Of a DNA stretch of 64,000 nt, positions 15,687 through 24,785 are shown in pieces. The notes under the pieces were generated by a model. It had not been told where the DNA came from, searched no databases, and worked only from the letters and a program-made list of their open reading frames with translations. The position numbers and the translations under genes are program-made. The DNA comes from Gemmobacter fulvus (GTDB lineage: Bacteria; Pseudomonadota; Alphaproteobacteria; Rhodobacterales; Rhodobacteraceae): the NCBI RefSeq assembly GCF_018798885.1, contig NZ_CP076361.1, positions 1,426,001 through 1,490,000 of the forward strand, written 5' to 3'. Every line of letters starts with the position of its first letter. Positions within the stretch are counted from its first letter, which is position 1.

Positions 15687-17936
15687 CTAGCGCCGCTTGC
15701 GCACCAGCTTGCGTTTCAGCGCCGCATCCTTGGCCGCCTGTTTGCCCGGCTTGCGCGGGGTGGACCGCCCGCGCCGGCCCTGCGATGCGGGCAAGGCACC
15801 GCCGTCGATCTCCAGCAATTCCAGCATCAGCCCGCCGGTCACCGGCACCGCCTCGGCCAGGCGCACGGTCACCCGCTGGCCGATGCCGATGGTCAGCCCG
15901 GTATCGGCCCCCATCAGGGTCTGGCTGTCGGCATCGAAATGGAAGAACTCGCGCCCCACACTGCGGATCGGGATTAGCCCATCCGCGCCGGTTTCATCCA
16001 GCTTCACGAACAGCCCGAACCGCTGCACCCCGGAGATCCGCCCGCTGAAGGTCTGCCCCACGCGGTCGGCCAGATAGGCGGCCAGATACCTGTCCACCGT
16101 ATCACGCTCCGCCGCCATCGACCGGCGTTCGGCATCCGAGATCAGCTTTGCGGTTTCATCCAGCATCTCGATGTCCTGCCCGCTCAGCCCGTCCTTGCCC
16201 CAGCCATGGCCGAGGATCAGCGCGCGATGCACGATCAGATCGGAATACCGCCGGATCGGCGAGGTGAAATGCGCATAGTTCAGCAGCGCCAGCCCGAAAT
16301 GCCCGAAGTTCTGCGCATTGTAATAGGCCTGTGTCATCGACCGCAGGGTCGAGATGTTCAGCAGCTCGTCGAATTCCGTGCCCTGCGCCTGCGCCAGCAG
16401 CCGGTTGAGATGCGAGGTTTTCAGCACCTGCCCTTTGGCCAGCGTAAAGCCCGAGGCCTCGGCCACCTCGCGCAGGCTGTCCAGCTTTTCGGGGCTGGGC
16501 TCTTCATGCACCCGGAACAGCAGCGGGCGCTTCAGCCGCACCAGCTCTTCCGCCGCAGCGACATTGGCGAGGATCATGAACTCCTCGATCAGCCGGTGCG
16601 CATCGAGCCGGTCGCGGAAGGCAACCGAATCCACCTTGCCATCCTCGGTCAGTACGATCTTGCGCTCTGGCAGATCAAGGTCAAGCGGCTGTCGCTGCGC
16701 CCGGGCCAGCTTGGTCGCGGCATAGGCGGCATAGAGCGGCTGGAGCACCGGCTCCAGCAAGGGCGCGGTCTTGTCATTGGCCGCACCGTCAATGGCCGCC
16801 TGCACCTCGCCATAATGCAGCGATCCCTGACTGCGCATCAAGCCGCGGGTGAAGCGATGGCTGAGCTTGTGGCCCTGCGCATCCAGCTTCATGCACACCG
16901 CCATGCAGGGCCGGTCCACATGCTCGTGCAAAGAACACAGATCGCCCGACAGGATATCCGGCAGCATCGGCACCACCCGGTCGGGGAAATAGGTGGAATT
17001 GCCGCGTTTGCGCGCCTCGCGGTCCAGCGCCGAGCCGGGCCGCACATAATGCGCCACATCGGCAATCGCCACCCAGACGATGAACCCACCCGGATTGGCG
17101 GTATCGTCATCGGCATGGGCATGCACCGCATCATCGCGGTCGCGCGCATCCGCAGGGTCGATGGTGACCAGCGGCAGGTGCCGCAGATCTTCCCGCACGC
17201 CCAGTTCGACCGGCAGGGCGGCATCCGCTTCGGCGATCACCGCATCGGGGAACTGGTCGGGAATGCCATGCTGGTGAATCGCAATCAGGCTGACCGCCTT
17301 CGGGCCCGAGGGATCGCCCAGCCGCGCCACGATACGCGCCGTCGGCAGGCCCAGCCGCTTCGGCCCGCTCTGCTCGGCCTCGACCAACTCGCCATCCTCG
17401 GCGCCCAGCGTGGCATCCTGCGGCACACGCCATTCCTTGTCCGCGCCCTTGTCGATCGGCACGATGCGACCGCCTTCATGGCTGGCGCGAAACACCCCCA
17501 AAAGCCGCACGGCGTTGGAGCCGAGCTTGCGGATCAGCCGCGCCTCATAGCTGTGATCGGTGCCCTCGACCGGGCTGAGCCGCGCCAGGATCTTGTCGCC
17601 CTGCCCCAGCGCCGGATCACCCGCCCGCGCCACCACATGAATCCGGGGCACCAGACCGGCATCCCCCTCCAGCGGCACCGCGAACAGATCGCCCGCCGCA
17701 TCCGGGGCCAGAACCTGAAGGATGCTGACCGGCGGCAGGCTGCCCGCCTCGCGGTAACTGCGCTGCCGCTTGGACAGCGCGCCCTCCGCTTCCATTTCTT
17801 TCAGCACGCGCTTCAATTCGATGCGCAATTGCCCGCCCTTGATGCCAAAGGCCTTGGCAATATCGCGCTTCGAGGCAAGCGTCGGATTCTCTGCGATCCA
17901 TTGGCGGATCTGGTCTTTCGAAGGTATCTGGTCCAT
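15687..17936 (-). CDS. rnr: Ribonuclease R
   Basis: This 749-residue 3'-5' exoribonuclease degrades structured RNA. It has an N-terminal winged-helix-like region (1-70), cold-shock RNA-binding segments (about 75-230), the RNB catalytic domain (about 250-580) with the hallmark DPADARDRDDAVH acidic cluster and the ADVAHYV region, and a C-terminal S1 domain (about 630-710). A basic Lys/Arg tail ends the protein (KRKLVRKRR), as in other RNase R enzymes. The ATG at 17936 is chosen because it starts at the conserved MDQIPSKDQI helix; a start five codons upstream is possible. Confidence 0.96.
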   Translation of the reverse strand: MDQIPSKDQIRQWIAENPTLASKRDIAKAFGIKGGQLRIELKRVLKEMEAEGALSKRQRSYREAGSLPPVSILQVLAPDAAGDLFAVPLEGDAGLVPRIHVVARAGDPALGQGDKILARLSPVEGTDHSYEARLIRKLGSNAVRLLGVFRASHEGGRIVPIDKGADKEWRVPQDATLGAEDGELVEAEQSGPKRLGLPTARIVARLGDPSGPKAVSLIAIHQHGIPDQFPDAVIAEADAALPVELGVREDLRHLPLVTIDPADARDRDDAVHAHADDDTANPGGFIVWVAIADVAHYVRPGSALDREARKRGNSTYFPDRVVPMLPDILSGDLCSLHEHVDRPCMAVCMKLDAQGHKLSHRFTRGLMRSQGSLHYGEVQAAIDGAANDKTAPLLEPVLQPLYAAYAATKLARAQRQPLDLDLPERKIVLTEDGKVDSVAFRDRLDAHRLIEEFMILANVAAAEELVRLKRPLLFRVHEEPSPEKLDSLREVAEASGFTLAKGQVLKTSHLNRLLAQAQGTEFDELLNISTLRSMTQAYYNAQNFGHFGLALLNYAHFTSPIRRYSDLIVHRALILGHGWGKDGLSGQDIEMLDETAKLISDAERRSMAAERDTVDRYLAAYLADRVGQTFSGRISGVQRFGLFVKLDETGADGLIPIRSVGREFFHFDADSQTLMGADTGLTIGIGQRVTVRLAEAVPVTGGLMLELLEIDGGALPASQGRRGRSTPRKPGKQAAKDAALKRKLVRKRR

Positions 17937-18000
17937 GCGCCTGCGTAACACGCCGCGCGCGCGCCCGCAAAGCCGTTCAACATCCCCTTAAGGACGGCCT

Positions 18001-18030
18001 CATTTGCACTTTGTCCAAATACTCAAATCT
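18001..18030 (-). repeat. Recurrent 3' motif, copy 3 (sense to the GNAT gene)
   Basis: Read on the minus strand it is TTTGAGTATTTGGACAAAGT, continuing GCAAATG. It begins about 35 nt after the GNAT stop. It matches copies 1 and 2 and again sits 3' of a gene in sense orientation. Confidence 0.62.
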
Positions 18031-18065
18031 GCCGCCACCACCCGACACCGCGCCGGGCGAGGGCG

Positions 18066-18500
18066 TCACAGCGACAGCACCATGTCGCGATGCGCAATGC
18101 CCGCATCGTCATATTCCGGGCCATAGGCGGTGAAACCCAGCTTTTCATAAAAGCCCAGCGCATGGATCTGCGCGCCCAGCTTGACCTTACGGATGCCGGG
18201 CCGGGTGGCAAATTCCGCCACCGCCGCCCGGATCAGCGCCGCCCCCAGCCCGGTGCCACGCTGATCGGCCAGCACGCAGACCCGGCCGATCTTGCCCACC
18301 TCGCCCTGCTCCAGCAGCCGCGCCGATCCGACCGGACGCCCCGCAACCGTCGCCAGCAGATGCGTGGCCACGCCGTCCAGATCATCCACCTCATCGGCTT
18401 CGCTGACGCCCTGTTCCTCGATGAACACGGCCCGGCGCAAGGCGCGGCAGGCCGCGATGTCGCGGGTGACGGCAATCACGGCGGCAGCTCTGTCCGTCAT
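18066..18500 (-). CDS. GNAT-family N-acetyltransferase
   Basis: This 144-residue single-domain acetyltransferase has the acetyl-CoA pyrophosphate loop motif [15 protein letters not shown] (about 77-91; Q/RxxGxG/A), followed by the [19 protein letters not shown] block typical of the ElaA/YjdJ-like GNAT branch. The N-terminal [15 protein letters not shown] segment is also typical of that branch. The substrate is unknown. Its ATG overlaps the dapE stop by 4 nt, so it is the second gene of a dapE-GNAT pair. Confidence 0.9.
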   Translation of the reverse strand: MTDRAAAVIAVTRDIAACRALRRAVFIEEQGVSEADEVDDLDGVATHLLATVAGRPVGSARLLEQGEVGKIGRVCVLADQRGTGLGAALIRAAVAEFATRPGIRKVKLGAQIHALGFYEKLGFTAYGPEYDDAGIAHRDMVLSL

Positions 18501-19663
18501 GCAAAGTAATCCCGCAGCACCCGGCTGTAGATCGCCTTCAGCTGATGGATCTGCGCCACCTCCACCCGCTCATCCACCTGATGCATGGTCTTGCCCACCA
18601 GACCGAATTCCACCACCGGGCAGTGATCCTTGACAAAGCGCGCATCCGACGTGCCGCCCGAGGTGGAATATTCCGGCGTCACCCCGGTTTCCGCCGCCAC
18701 CGACCGCGCCACCAGTGCCGAAAACTCGCCCGGCGGCGTCAGGAAGCTTTCGCCCGAGATTTGCAGCCTGAGGTCGATCTGCACCCCGGTTTCGGCCTGA
18801 ACCGCCGCAGCATGGCCCTGCAACCACGCGGTCAGGCTCGCGCCGGAATGGGCATCGTTGAAGCGGATGTTCACGGTGGCATGACCCTTGGCCGGGATCA
18901 CATTGGTCGCCGGGTTGCCGCAATCAATCGTGGTGATCGCCAATGTGGAGGCATCGAAATGGTCGGTCCCGGTATCCAGCGGTTCCTCCTCCAGCCGCGC
19001 CAGCAGGTTTACCAGCGCCGACATCGGGTTCCTGGCCCGGTGCGGATAGGCGCTGTGCCCCTGCACCCCTGTCGCGGTGAACCAGCAGGTCATCGAGCCG
19101 CGACGACCGATCTTCATCATCTCGCCCATCACATTCGGGCAGGTGGGCTCGCCGACAAGGCAATGGCTCATCCGTTCGCCATTCTGTGCCATCCAGTCCA
19201 GCAGGGCCACGGTGCCATCCACCGCATCGCCCTCTTCATCGCCAGTGATCGCCAGGATCACCGCACCATCGGGCGGCGTGCTCCGCACGAAATCCACCGC
19301 CGCTGCCGCAAAGGCCGCGACGCCGGTTTTCATGTCGGTGGCCCCGCGCCCCCACAGCACCCCATCCACCACCTCGCCACCAAAGGGATCGCGGCTCCAT
19401 GCGGCGGCATCGCCCACCGGCACCACATCGGTATGGCCGTTGAAGCCAAAGCTCTTGTTCGCGCCGCGCTGCCCCCAGCGCGCATAAAGGTTCGACACCC
19501 CTCCACGATCCACCCGCGTGCAGGTGAATCCGGCCCCAGCCAGCAGCCGCTCCAGCAACACCAGCGCCCCGCCCTCATCCGGCGTCACAGAGGCACAGCG
19601 GATCAGTTCGGCGCTCAGGTGCACCGGATCAACCGGCAGGGCAGAGGCGGACGGGCTTTGCAT
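18497..19663 (-). CDS. dapE: Succinyl-diaminopimelate desuccinylase
   Basis: This 388-residue M20 metallohydrolase removes succinate from N-succinyl-LL-diaminopimelate in lysine and peptidoglycan precursor synthesis. Zinc-site residues visible are H77 and D79 (GHTDVVP), D110 (GATDMK), E143/E144 (GDEEGDA), and a C-terminal histidine in [10 protein letters not shown] (about 360). The dimerisation domain lies between about 185 and 295. GAGGAG precedes ATG 19663; longer in-frame starts lack a ribosome site and add an unlikely Arg/Cys-rich extension. Confidence 0.94.
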   Translation of the reverse strand: MQSPSASALPVDPVHLSAELIRCASVTPDEGGALVLLERLLAGAGFTCTRVDRGGVSNLYARWGQRGANKSFGFNGHTDVVPVGDAAAWSRDPFGGEVVDGVLWGRGATDMKTGVAAFAAAAVDFVRSTPPDGAVILAITGDEEGDAVDGTVALLDWMAQNGERMSHCLVGEPTCPNVMGEMMKIGRRGSMTCWFTATGVQGHSAYPHRARNPMSALVNLLARLEEEPLDTGTDHFDASTLAITTIDCGNPATNVIPAKGHATVNIRFNDAHSGASLTAWLQGHAAAVQAETGVQIDLRLQISGESFLTPPGEFSALVARSVAAETGVTPEYSTSGGTSDARFVKDHCPVVEFGLVGKTMHQVDERVEVAQIHQLKAIYSRVLRDYFA

Positions 19664-19957
19664 GGAAACTCTCCTCAGGGTCTTGCGCCCACAGGGATAC
19701 TGCCCGCAGGCGCGCCCCGCAACCTCTGCGGCACTGTGGCCCCTGCGCAACCGGCACGGCCTGGGGGCGCATGAAACAAGGAATATGGGTGACATCCGGC
19801 AAAAATCCGCCTTACCTGCCAGTCATAACAATTCCCGAGGCAGGGCAAACAGCGGGATCAACGCATCCCACCAGAGCAGCGACCGAAAGCCAGAGGGCAC
19901 AAGCCCCAGCGACCCGGCAATGTTTGGCCTGCCCCAAAGGCAAGGGGCAGCAGCAGC

Positions 19958-21598
19958 ATGGCGACAGGCGCCGAACTGACGTATACGACCGGGATCTCGG
20001 CAATGTCCGCCGCGAACACCATCTTTGGGGCAGGCACGACGGTCACGGGGGCCAGCTGGTCACAGAGCGGCGGGCTTTTGGGCGGTCTTCTGGGCAATGG
20101 CAATGGCGTCGGCACTTCGGCGGCGCTTTACAGCAACGGCCAGCTGTCGCCCGGTGTCTTGCCCGGCAATGAAGGCCTGATCCTGTCCACCGGCAATGCC
20201 CGGGATTTCACCCAGAGCAGTGGCGACCCGAACCGCGTAGCGGGCACCAGCACCGACAGCAACGGCGTGAACAACAACAGCCAGTTCAACGCCATCGCGG
20301 GCAGCAATACCTATGATGCGGTCTGGCTGGATGTCGATTTCATCCCCTCCGGCGATATGATGACGATGAAATTCGTCTTCGCCTCCGAGGAATATCCCGA
20401 ATACATCAGCTCGCAGTTCAATGATGTGGTCGGCGTCTGGGTGAACGGCACCCATGTGCCGGTATCGGTCGGCAATGGCAGCACCGCCGTCAACAACATC
20501 AATGCCAATACCCAGCCCAACCTGTTCCGCTCCAACACCGGCGACGCCTACAACACCGAAATGGACGGGTTCACCCTCACCTTGTCGCTCGACATGGTGG
20601 TCAATCGGGGGGTGGTCAATTCCATCCGCATCGGCATCAGCGATACCTCGGATGCGCAATATGACAGCAACCTGCTGATCGCGGCGGATTCGGTGCAGAC
20701 GGCGCTGGTCGCCCGCGATGACGCCTATACGATCAATGCCTATGGCACGACGACGATCACCCCCTTGGCCAATGACCACGGGCCAGGCGGCGGCACGCTG
20801 CGCATCACCCATATCAATGGCGTTGCGGTCAGTGCAGGGCAGACTGTGACGCTGCCTTCGGGCCAGCAGGTCACGCTCAATGCCGATGGCACCTTTACCG
20901 TGCTGGGCGATGGCCAGACGGAAAACGTCGCCTTCACCTATACGGCGGGCAACGGGGGCGGCGTGTCCGACACCGCGCTTGTCACGCTGAACTCCATCCC
21001 CTGTTTTGTCGCGGGCACCCGGATCCTGACCCCCGAGGGCGAACGCCGGGTCGAAGATCTGCTGCCCGGTGATCTGGTGATGACCCATGATGACGGGCCG
21101 CAGCCGCTGCGCTGGAGCGGGCAGCGCAGTGTCGCAGCACAGGGCAAGCTGGCACCGATCCGCATTGCGGCGGGCACCTTCGGCACGCATCGCACGCTCT
21201 GGGTTTCGCCGCAGCACCGCGTCCTGCTGCGCGACAGGCTGGCCGAATTGCTGTTTGGCGAGCCGGAGGTGCTGATCGCCGCCAAGGATCTGGTCAATGG
21301 CCGCAGCGTCACGGTGCAGCCGGGCGGCACGGTGACCTATGTGCATCTGCTGTTCGACTGCCATCAGGTGATCTATTCCGAGGGGCTGGCGACCGAAAGC
21401 TTCCTGCCCGGCCCGCAGACGACCCGCAGTTTCGAGCAAGAGATCGTGGCCGAAATCCGCAGCCTGTTTCCGGCACTGGATCCCGACACCGGGTTTGGCT
21501 ACAGCCCCGCCGCCCGCCGCACCCTGCGCAGCTTTGAAGCACAGGTGCTGATCGCCGCCGCCAAGGCCCCGCCCGCCGCCACGGCCCGCGCGGCCTGA
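19958..21598 (+). CDS. Choice-of-anchor L / Hint-domain surface protein
   Basis: This 546-residue modular protein has no classical signal peptide. Residues about 10-250 form a choice-of-anchor L domain (hallmark FVFASEEYPEYISSQFNDVVG). A short cadherin-like/VCBS-type unit follows (about 253-345; NDHGPGGGTL, GTFTVLGDG). A Hint_2 domain begins at C349 (PCFVAGTRILTPEGERRVEDL) and runs to about 500. The Hint nucleophile cysteine is present. Such proteins occur widely in Rhodobacterales and are presumed secreted, perhaps by a type I system. Whether it self-processes is unknown. The next gene is a second Hint protein. Confidence 0.87.
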   Translation: MATGAELTYTTGISAMSAANTIFGAGTTVTGASWSQSGGLLGGLLGNGNGVGTSAALYSNGQLSPGVLPGNEGLILSTGNARDFTQSSGDPNRVAGTSTDSNGVNNNSQFNAIAGSNTYDAVWLDVDFIPSGDMMTMKFVFASEEYPEYISSQFNDVVGVWVNGTHVPVSVGNGSTAVNNINANTQPNLFRSNTGDAYNTEMDGFTLTLSLDMVVNRGVVNSIRIGISDTSDAQYDSNLLIAADSVQTALVARDDAYTINAYGTTTITPLANDHGPGGGTLRITHINGVAVSAGQTVTLPSGQQVTLNADGTFTVLGDGQTENVAFTYTAGNGGGVSDTALVTLNSIPCFVAGTRILTPEGERRVEDLLPGDLVMTHDDGPQPLRWSGQRSVAAQGKLAPIRIAAGTFGTHRTLWVSPQHRVLLRDRLAELLFGEPEVLIAAKDLVNGRSVTVQPGGTVTYVHLLFDCHQVIYSEGLATESFLPGPQTTRSFEQEIVAEIRSLFPALDPDTGFGYSPAARRTLRSFEAQVLIAAAKAPPAATARAA

Positions 21599-21609
21599 AC
21601 GGAGACAGG

Positions 21610-22623
21610 ATGTCCGGCTGGATCGCCCTTTCCGACAGGGACACCCTGCTAGATCCGGCAGAGGATGGCGGCTTGCTGGATCGTGGGCAACTGGTTCTGG
21701 AACTGGCGATGCCGTTGCAGGAACCGCAAGTCTTGCTGGATTACCGCAGTGATCAGGGCGGCTGGCAGCGGGCGTTTTCGCTGCTCTATGATCCCGCGCA
21801 TGGCATCGGCATCCTGCACAGGCAGGGCCAGACGCTGCGGCGGCACCGATTGCCCGGCCCCTTGCCGAACGGCCCCGGTCTGGCGCGGCTGATCTTCCGC
21901 TGGGACGGCCCGGCCCGGCACTGGGGCCTGCGCTTTGATCCCTTGGACGGGGCTGCGCCTCTGCCCGAGGCGACCGGCATCGACCCACTGCCGCTGCCGC
22001 TGTCCGATCTGCTTCAGCTCTGCCGGGGTGGGCCCGACGTGCAGCGCCACCCTGCCGTGCAATGGTTCGGCGCGACGCGCGGCGCGCTGCCGCCGCCCCA
22101 TGCGCCCTGGGTCGGCCAGCGCACCCCCGTCGCCACCCCCACCGGCTTTCGCGCGGCGGGCAGCCTTGCGGCGGGTGATATGGTGATGACACGGGGCGGC
22201 GCGGCCCGGATGCTGCAATCGGTGCGCCGGATCGACCTGCCCAGCCGGGGCTGCCATGCGCCGGTGCTGCTGCGCGCGCCCTATTTCATCCGCAACCGCG
22301 ACCTGCTGGTCAGCGCCGATCAACAGATCCTGCTGACCGGCGCCGAAGTGGAATATCTGTTTTCCGAAGATGAGGTGCTGGTCGAGGCGCAGCACCTGAC
22401 CGACAACCGCTCGGCCCTGTTCGACACACGCCGGGCCGTCACCGCCACCGTGTCGCTGGACATCGGCCCGGTTGGCCTGATCCAGAGTGACGGGCTGGCT
22501 TTCGCCTCGGCCCGCCATAACACGGCCCCGGCCAGCGCGCCGCCCGTCCGTCTGCTGCGCAGCTATGAGGCGGTGCCGCTGCTGGCCCTGTTGGGGCGCG
22601 GCAATGGCAGCCGCGCAGCCTGA
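21610..22623 (+). CDS. Degenerate Hint-domain protein lacking the nucleophile Cys
   Basis: This 337-residue protein starts 11 nt after the Hint protein upstream. Residues about 1-150 are a beta-rich region I cannot name. The C-terminal half aligns with the Hint_2 pattern: TPTGFRAAGSLAAGDMVMT matches TPEGERRVEDLLPGDLVMT of its neighbour, and the later YLFSEDEVLVEAQHL and SYEAVPLL blocks also correspond. In that alignment the neighbour's C349 faces W167, so autoprocessing should be lost. It may be a partner or non-cleaving paralogue. It converges with the next gene at 3 nt distance. Confidence 0.78.
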   Translation: MSGWIALSDRDTLLDPAEDGGLLDRGQLVLELAMPLQEPQVLLDYRSDQGGWQRAFSLLYDPAHGIGILHRQGQTLRRHRLPGPLPNGPGLARLIFRWDGPARHWGLRFDPLDGAAPLPEATGIDPLPLPLSDLLQLCRGGPDVQRHPAVQWFGATRGALPPPHAPWVGQRTPVATPTGFRAAGSLAAGDMVMTRGGAARMLQSVRRIDLPSRGCHAPVLLRAPYFIRNRDLLVSADQQILLTGAEVEYLFSEDEVLVEAQHLTDNRSALFDTRRAVTATVSLDIGPVGLIQSDGLAFASARHNTAPASAPPVRLLRSYEAVPLLALLGRGNGSRAA

Positions 22624-22626
22624 GCC

Positions 22627-23001
22627 TCAGTCGAAGAACGGCGTCATCTGCGCCACGACCACCGAGTTTTCATCCAGCGCGCGCTGCATCAGGGCCCGTT
22701 CGTCGCCGTCGATCTCGTCCCCCGCCGCTTCGCGCTCTTCCAGCGTGCCATAACCCGAGACATCCAGCGGCGCGAGATCGGCCTGTTTCAGGATCGCCAC
22801 GGTTTCGCGCACGGCTTCGGCCTCGTCCACGCCGCTGGCATAGATCATCAGGGCCGCGCCGGTGGCCTTGTCGGGCAGGCCGTCGCCATCCTTGCGACCC
22901 ACTTCCACCACCAGCGTATAAACCTGCTGCGGCCGTTTGGGCTTGCCGCTTTCGGGACGCCCGCCTTCAGGACGCTGATCCTCGTGTTCTTCGCTGCTCA
23001 T
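22627..23001 (-). CDS. Conserved acidic hypothetical protein
   Basis: This 124-residue cytosolic protein opens with a polar, disordered-looking segment (SSEEHEDQRPEGGRPESGKP). A compact alpha/beta part follows: a YTLVVEVGR strand, AALMIYASGVDEAEAVRETVAIL helix region, and VVVAQMTPFF end strand. I do not recognise the family. The ATG at 23001 fits the composition, while the longer frame upstream is Arg-rich and overlaps the DUF421 gene. It follows DUF421 on the same strand by 59 nt. Confidence 0.72.
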   Translation of the reverse strand: MSSEEHEDQRPEGGRPESGKPKRPQQVYTLVVEVGRKDGDGLPDKATGAALMIYASGVDEAEAVRETVAILKQADLAPLDVSGYGTLEEREAAGDEIDGDERALMQRALDENSVVVAQMTPFFD

Positions 23002-23060
23002 GTCATACCCCGCATCTGTTCGCCGCTCACCTATGCCGGAAACACCCCTGCGGGCAAGAC

Positions 23061-23756
23061 TCAGCCTGCGCCCGGACTGGCTTCGGCCTCGACCCAGTCG
23101 TAGCGCCCGCAGGCGGAACAGCGCGGGGCGGGCTGCGGCGCGAGCCTGCCGCAATAGGCGCAACAGATCGGTGCATCGGGCCGCGCGGGGCGCAGCGGGA
23201 GGATTTCGGGTGGCGGTTCGATCCGCAGACCATGCTCTGCCACCGCGCCCTTGTGGCAGAACACCGACAACTGGCCCATCGGCTCCAGATAGGCAGCGCG
23301 CACCTCGGCCAGATTGCGCACGCCCTGCAAACGCAGAAAAGCCGCCAGTTCCGGTGGCCCCATGTCACGCGCCTTAAGTCCGGCCACCACCAGCGCGCCC
23401 TCACGCACCACCTGCACCGGCTCGCCATCCAGCGCCCGTTTCGCCCGGCGAAAGCGCAGGGTCAGATGGTCCAGCCCCTTGGACAGGCAGACCACGACAA
23501 ACACCACCAGCAGCGCATGCAGCAGCGGCACATCGGGGTAGAACATGCCGTCGCCCACTGCCGAACCAAGCGCCACCACCAGCAGGAATTCGACAATCGA
23601 CATCTGCGCGACGCTGCGCCCGCCGATCCAGCGCAACAGCAGCAGGGTAAAGAGATAGATCACCACCACCCGCAACAGGATTTCCGCCAGAAACAGCGGC
23701 GGCGCGGCGCCAAGGATCATCCGGCCCAGTTCAAAGGGCACCACATCGCCTGCCAT
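23061..23756 (-). CDS. DUF421 (YetF-like) membrane protein with C-terminal zinc ribbon
   Basis: This 231-residue protein has three hydrophobic helices in the first ~100 residues (LRVVVIYLFTLLLLRWIGGR, SIVEFLLVVALGSAVGD) followed by the DUF421 cytoplasmic region (DGEPVQVVREGALV..., ELAAFLRLQGVRNLAEVRAAYLEPMGQLSV). Unusually, it ends with two CxxC pairs (CAYC...CSAC) at about 198-216 that look like a zinc ribbon. Function unknown; DUF421 proteins occur in membrane-stress contexts. The ATG at 23756 is preferred over an upstream TTG. It follows lpxK by 66 nt. Confidence 0.85.
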   Translation of the reverse strand: MAGDVVPFELGRMILGAAPPLFLAEILLRVVVIYLFTLLLLRWIGGRSVAQMSIVEFLLVVALGSAVGDGMFYPDVPLLHALLVVFVVVCLSKGLDHLTLRFRRAKRALDGEPVQVVREGALVVAGLKARDMGPPELAAFLRLQGVRNLAEVRAAYLEPMGQLSVFCHKGAVAEHGLRIEPPPEILPLRPARPDAPICCAYCGRLAPQPAPRCSACGRYDWVEAEASPGAG

Positions 23757-23822
23757 CTCCGCCCCCTGCGCCAGCCTTGCCCGCGTCAACGCGCGGGCTT
23801 CGGCGTGGTTCCGGCCTGCGGG

Positions 23823-24785
23823 TTACAGACCCAGACGCCGGAAGGCCGCCTCCAGCGGCGCCCATTCCTGCAAGCGCAGCCGCACCGGCAGGGTCAGCAC
23901 CTTGGGGCGAAATGCAGCGGGCAGGCGCACCGCGTCCTTTTCCGTCGTCACCAGTTGCGCATTCAGCAGCAGCGCTTCGGCCTCCAGCCGGGCCAGCAAT
24001 GCAGGCGACAGCGGCTGGTGATCCTCCAGCCCCTCTCCGCGCACCACGATGGCCCCTTCGCCGCGCAGGGTGGCAAAGAACTTTTCGGGGTGGCCGATGC
24101 CCGCAAAGGCCAGAACCCGTTCACCCTGCCAGCCCATGCCCATCGGCAGAACCTCCAGCCGCCCGCGCAGATGCGGCACCGGGCTGGTAAACCCGCTGTC
24201 AAACGCGGCCTGCGCCGCCGCATCCCCGATCGACAGCAGGAAATCGGCGCGGCGCAGACCGGCCACCACCGGCTCGCGCAGCGGGCCCGCAGGCAGGCAC
24301 AGCCCGTTGCCAAAGCCGCGCGCGGCATCCACCACCACAATGCTCAGATCCTTGGTGACTTCGGGGTTCTGGAAGCCGTCATCCAGCAGGATCACCCGCG
24401 CCCCCGCCGCCTCGGCGGCCCGCACCCCCGCCGCGCGGTCCTTCGCCACCCAGACAGGGGCGAAGGCGGCCAGCAGCAACGGCTCGTCGCCCACCTCTTC
24501 GGCCAGATGGCGCGGCTGCACCTGCACCGGCCCGGCCAGCCGCCCGCCATAGCCGCGTGTCACCACATGCACGCCGGGCAAACGTTCGATCAGCGCCATG
24601 GCGGTCGGCGTCTTGCCGGTGCCACCCACATTCAGATTGCCGACGCAGATGACCGGCACCTTGGCGCGATAGCCGGGCCGGGCCACCCGCCGCGCCGTGG
24701 CACGGGCATAGAACGCACCCAGCGGCTGCAACAGCCGGGCAAGGCCGCCCGGTCGCGCCGCATACCAGAATCCGGGCTGTCGCAT
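23823..24785 (-). CDS. lpxK: Tetraacyldisaccharide 4'-kinase
   Basis: This 320-residue inner-membrane-associated kinase phosphorylates the 4' position of the lipid A precursor (lipid IVA formation). The P-loop [15 protein letters not shown] is at about 48-62; [10 protein letters not shown] and [10 protein letters not shown] follow at the expected spacing, the latter with the catalytic Asp. The ATG overlaps the waaA stop (TGATG), so the two are translationally coupled; the GTG one codon earlier is a less likely start. It belongs to the DUF4170-waaA-lpxK lipid A block. Confidence 0.95.
   Translation of the reverse strand: MRQPGFWYAARPGGLARLLQPLGAFYARATARRVARPGYRAKVPVICVGNLNVGGTGKTPTAMALIERLPGVHVVTRGYGGRLAGPVQVQPRHLAEEVGDEPLLLAAFAPVWVAKDRAAGVRAAEAAGARVILLDDGFQNPEVTKDLSIVVVDAARGFGNGLCLPAGPLREPVVAGLRRADFLLSIGDAAAQAAFDSGFTSPVPHLRGRLEVLPMGMGWQGERVLAFAGIGHPEKFFATLRGEGAIVVRGEGLEDHQPLSPALLARLEAEALLLNAQLVTTEKDAVRLPAAFRPKVLTLPVRLRLQEWAPLEAAFRRLGL

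Noticed and set aside
20060-22192. Very long antisense open frame opposite the Hint genes
   Set aside because: GC-rich coding DNA keeps stops rare on the other strand; the translated protein is Arg/Gly/Gln-rich with no domain, and the plus-strand genes have clear families.
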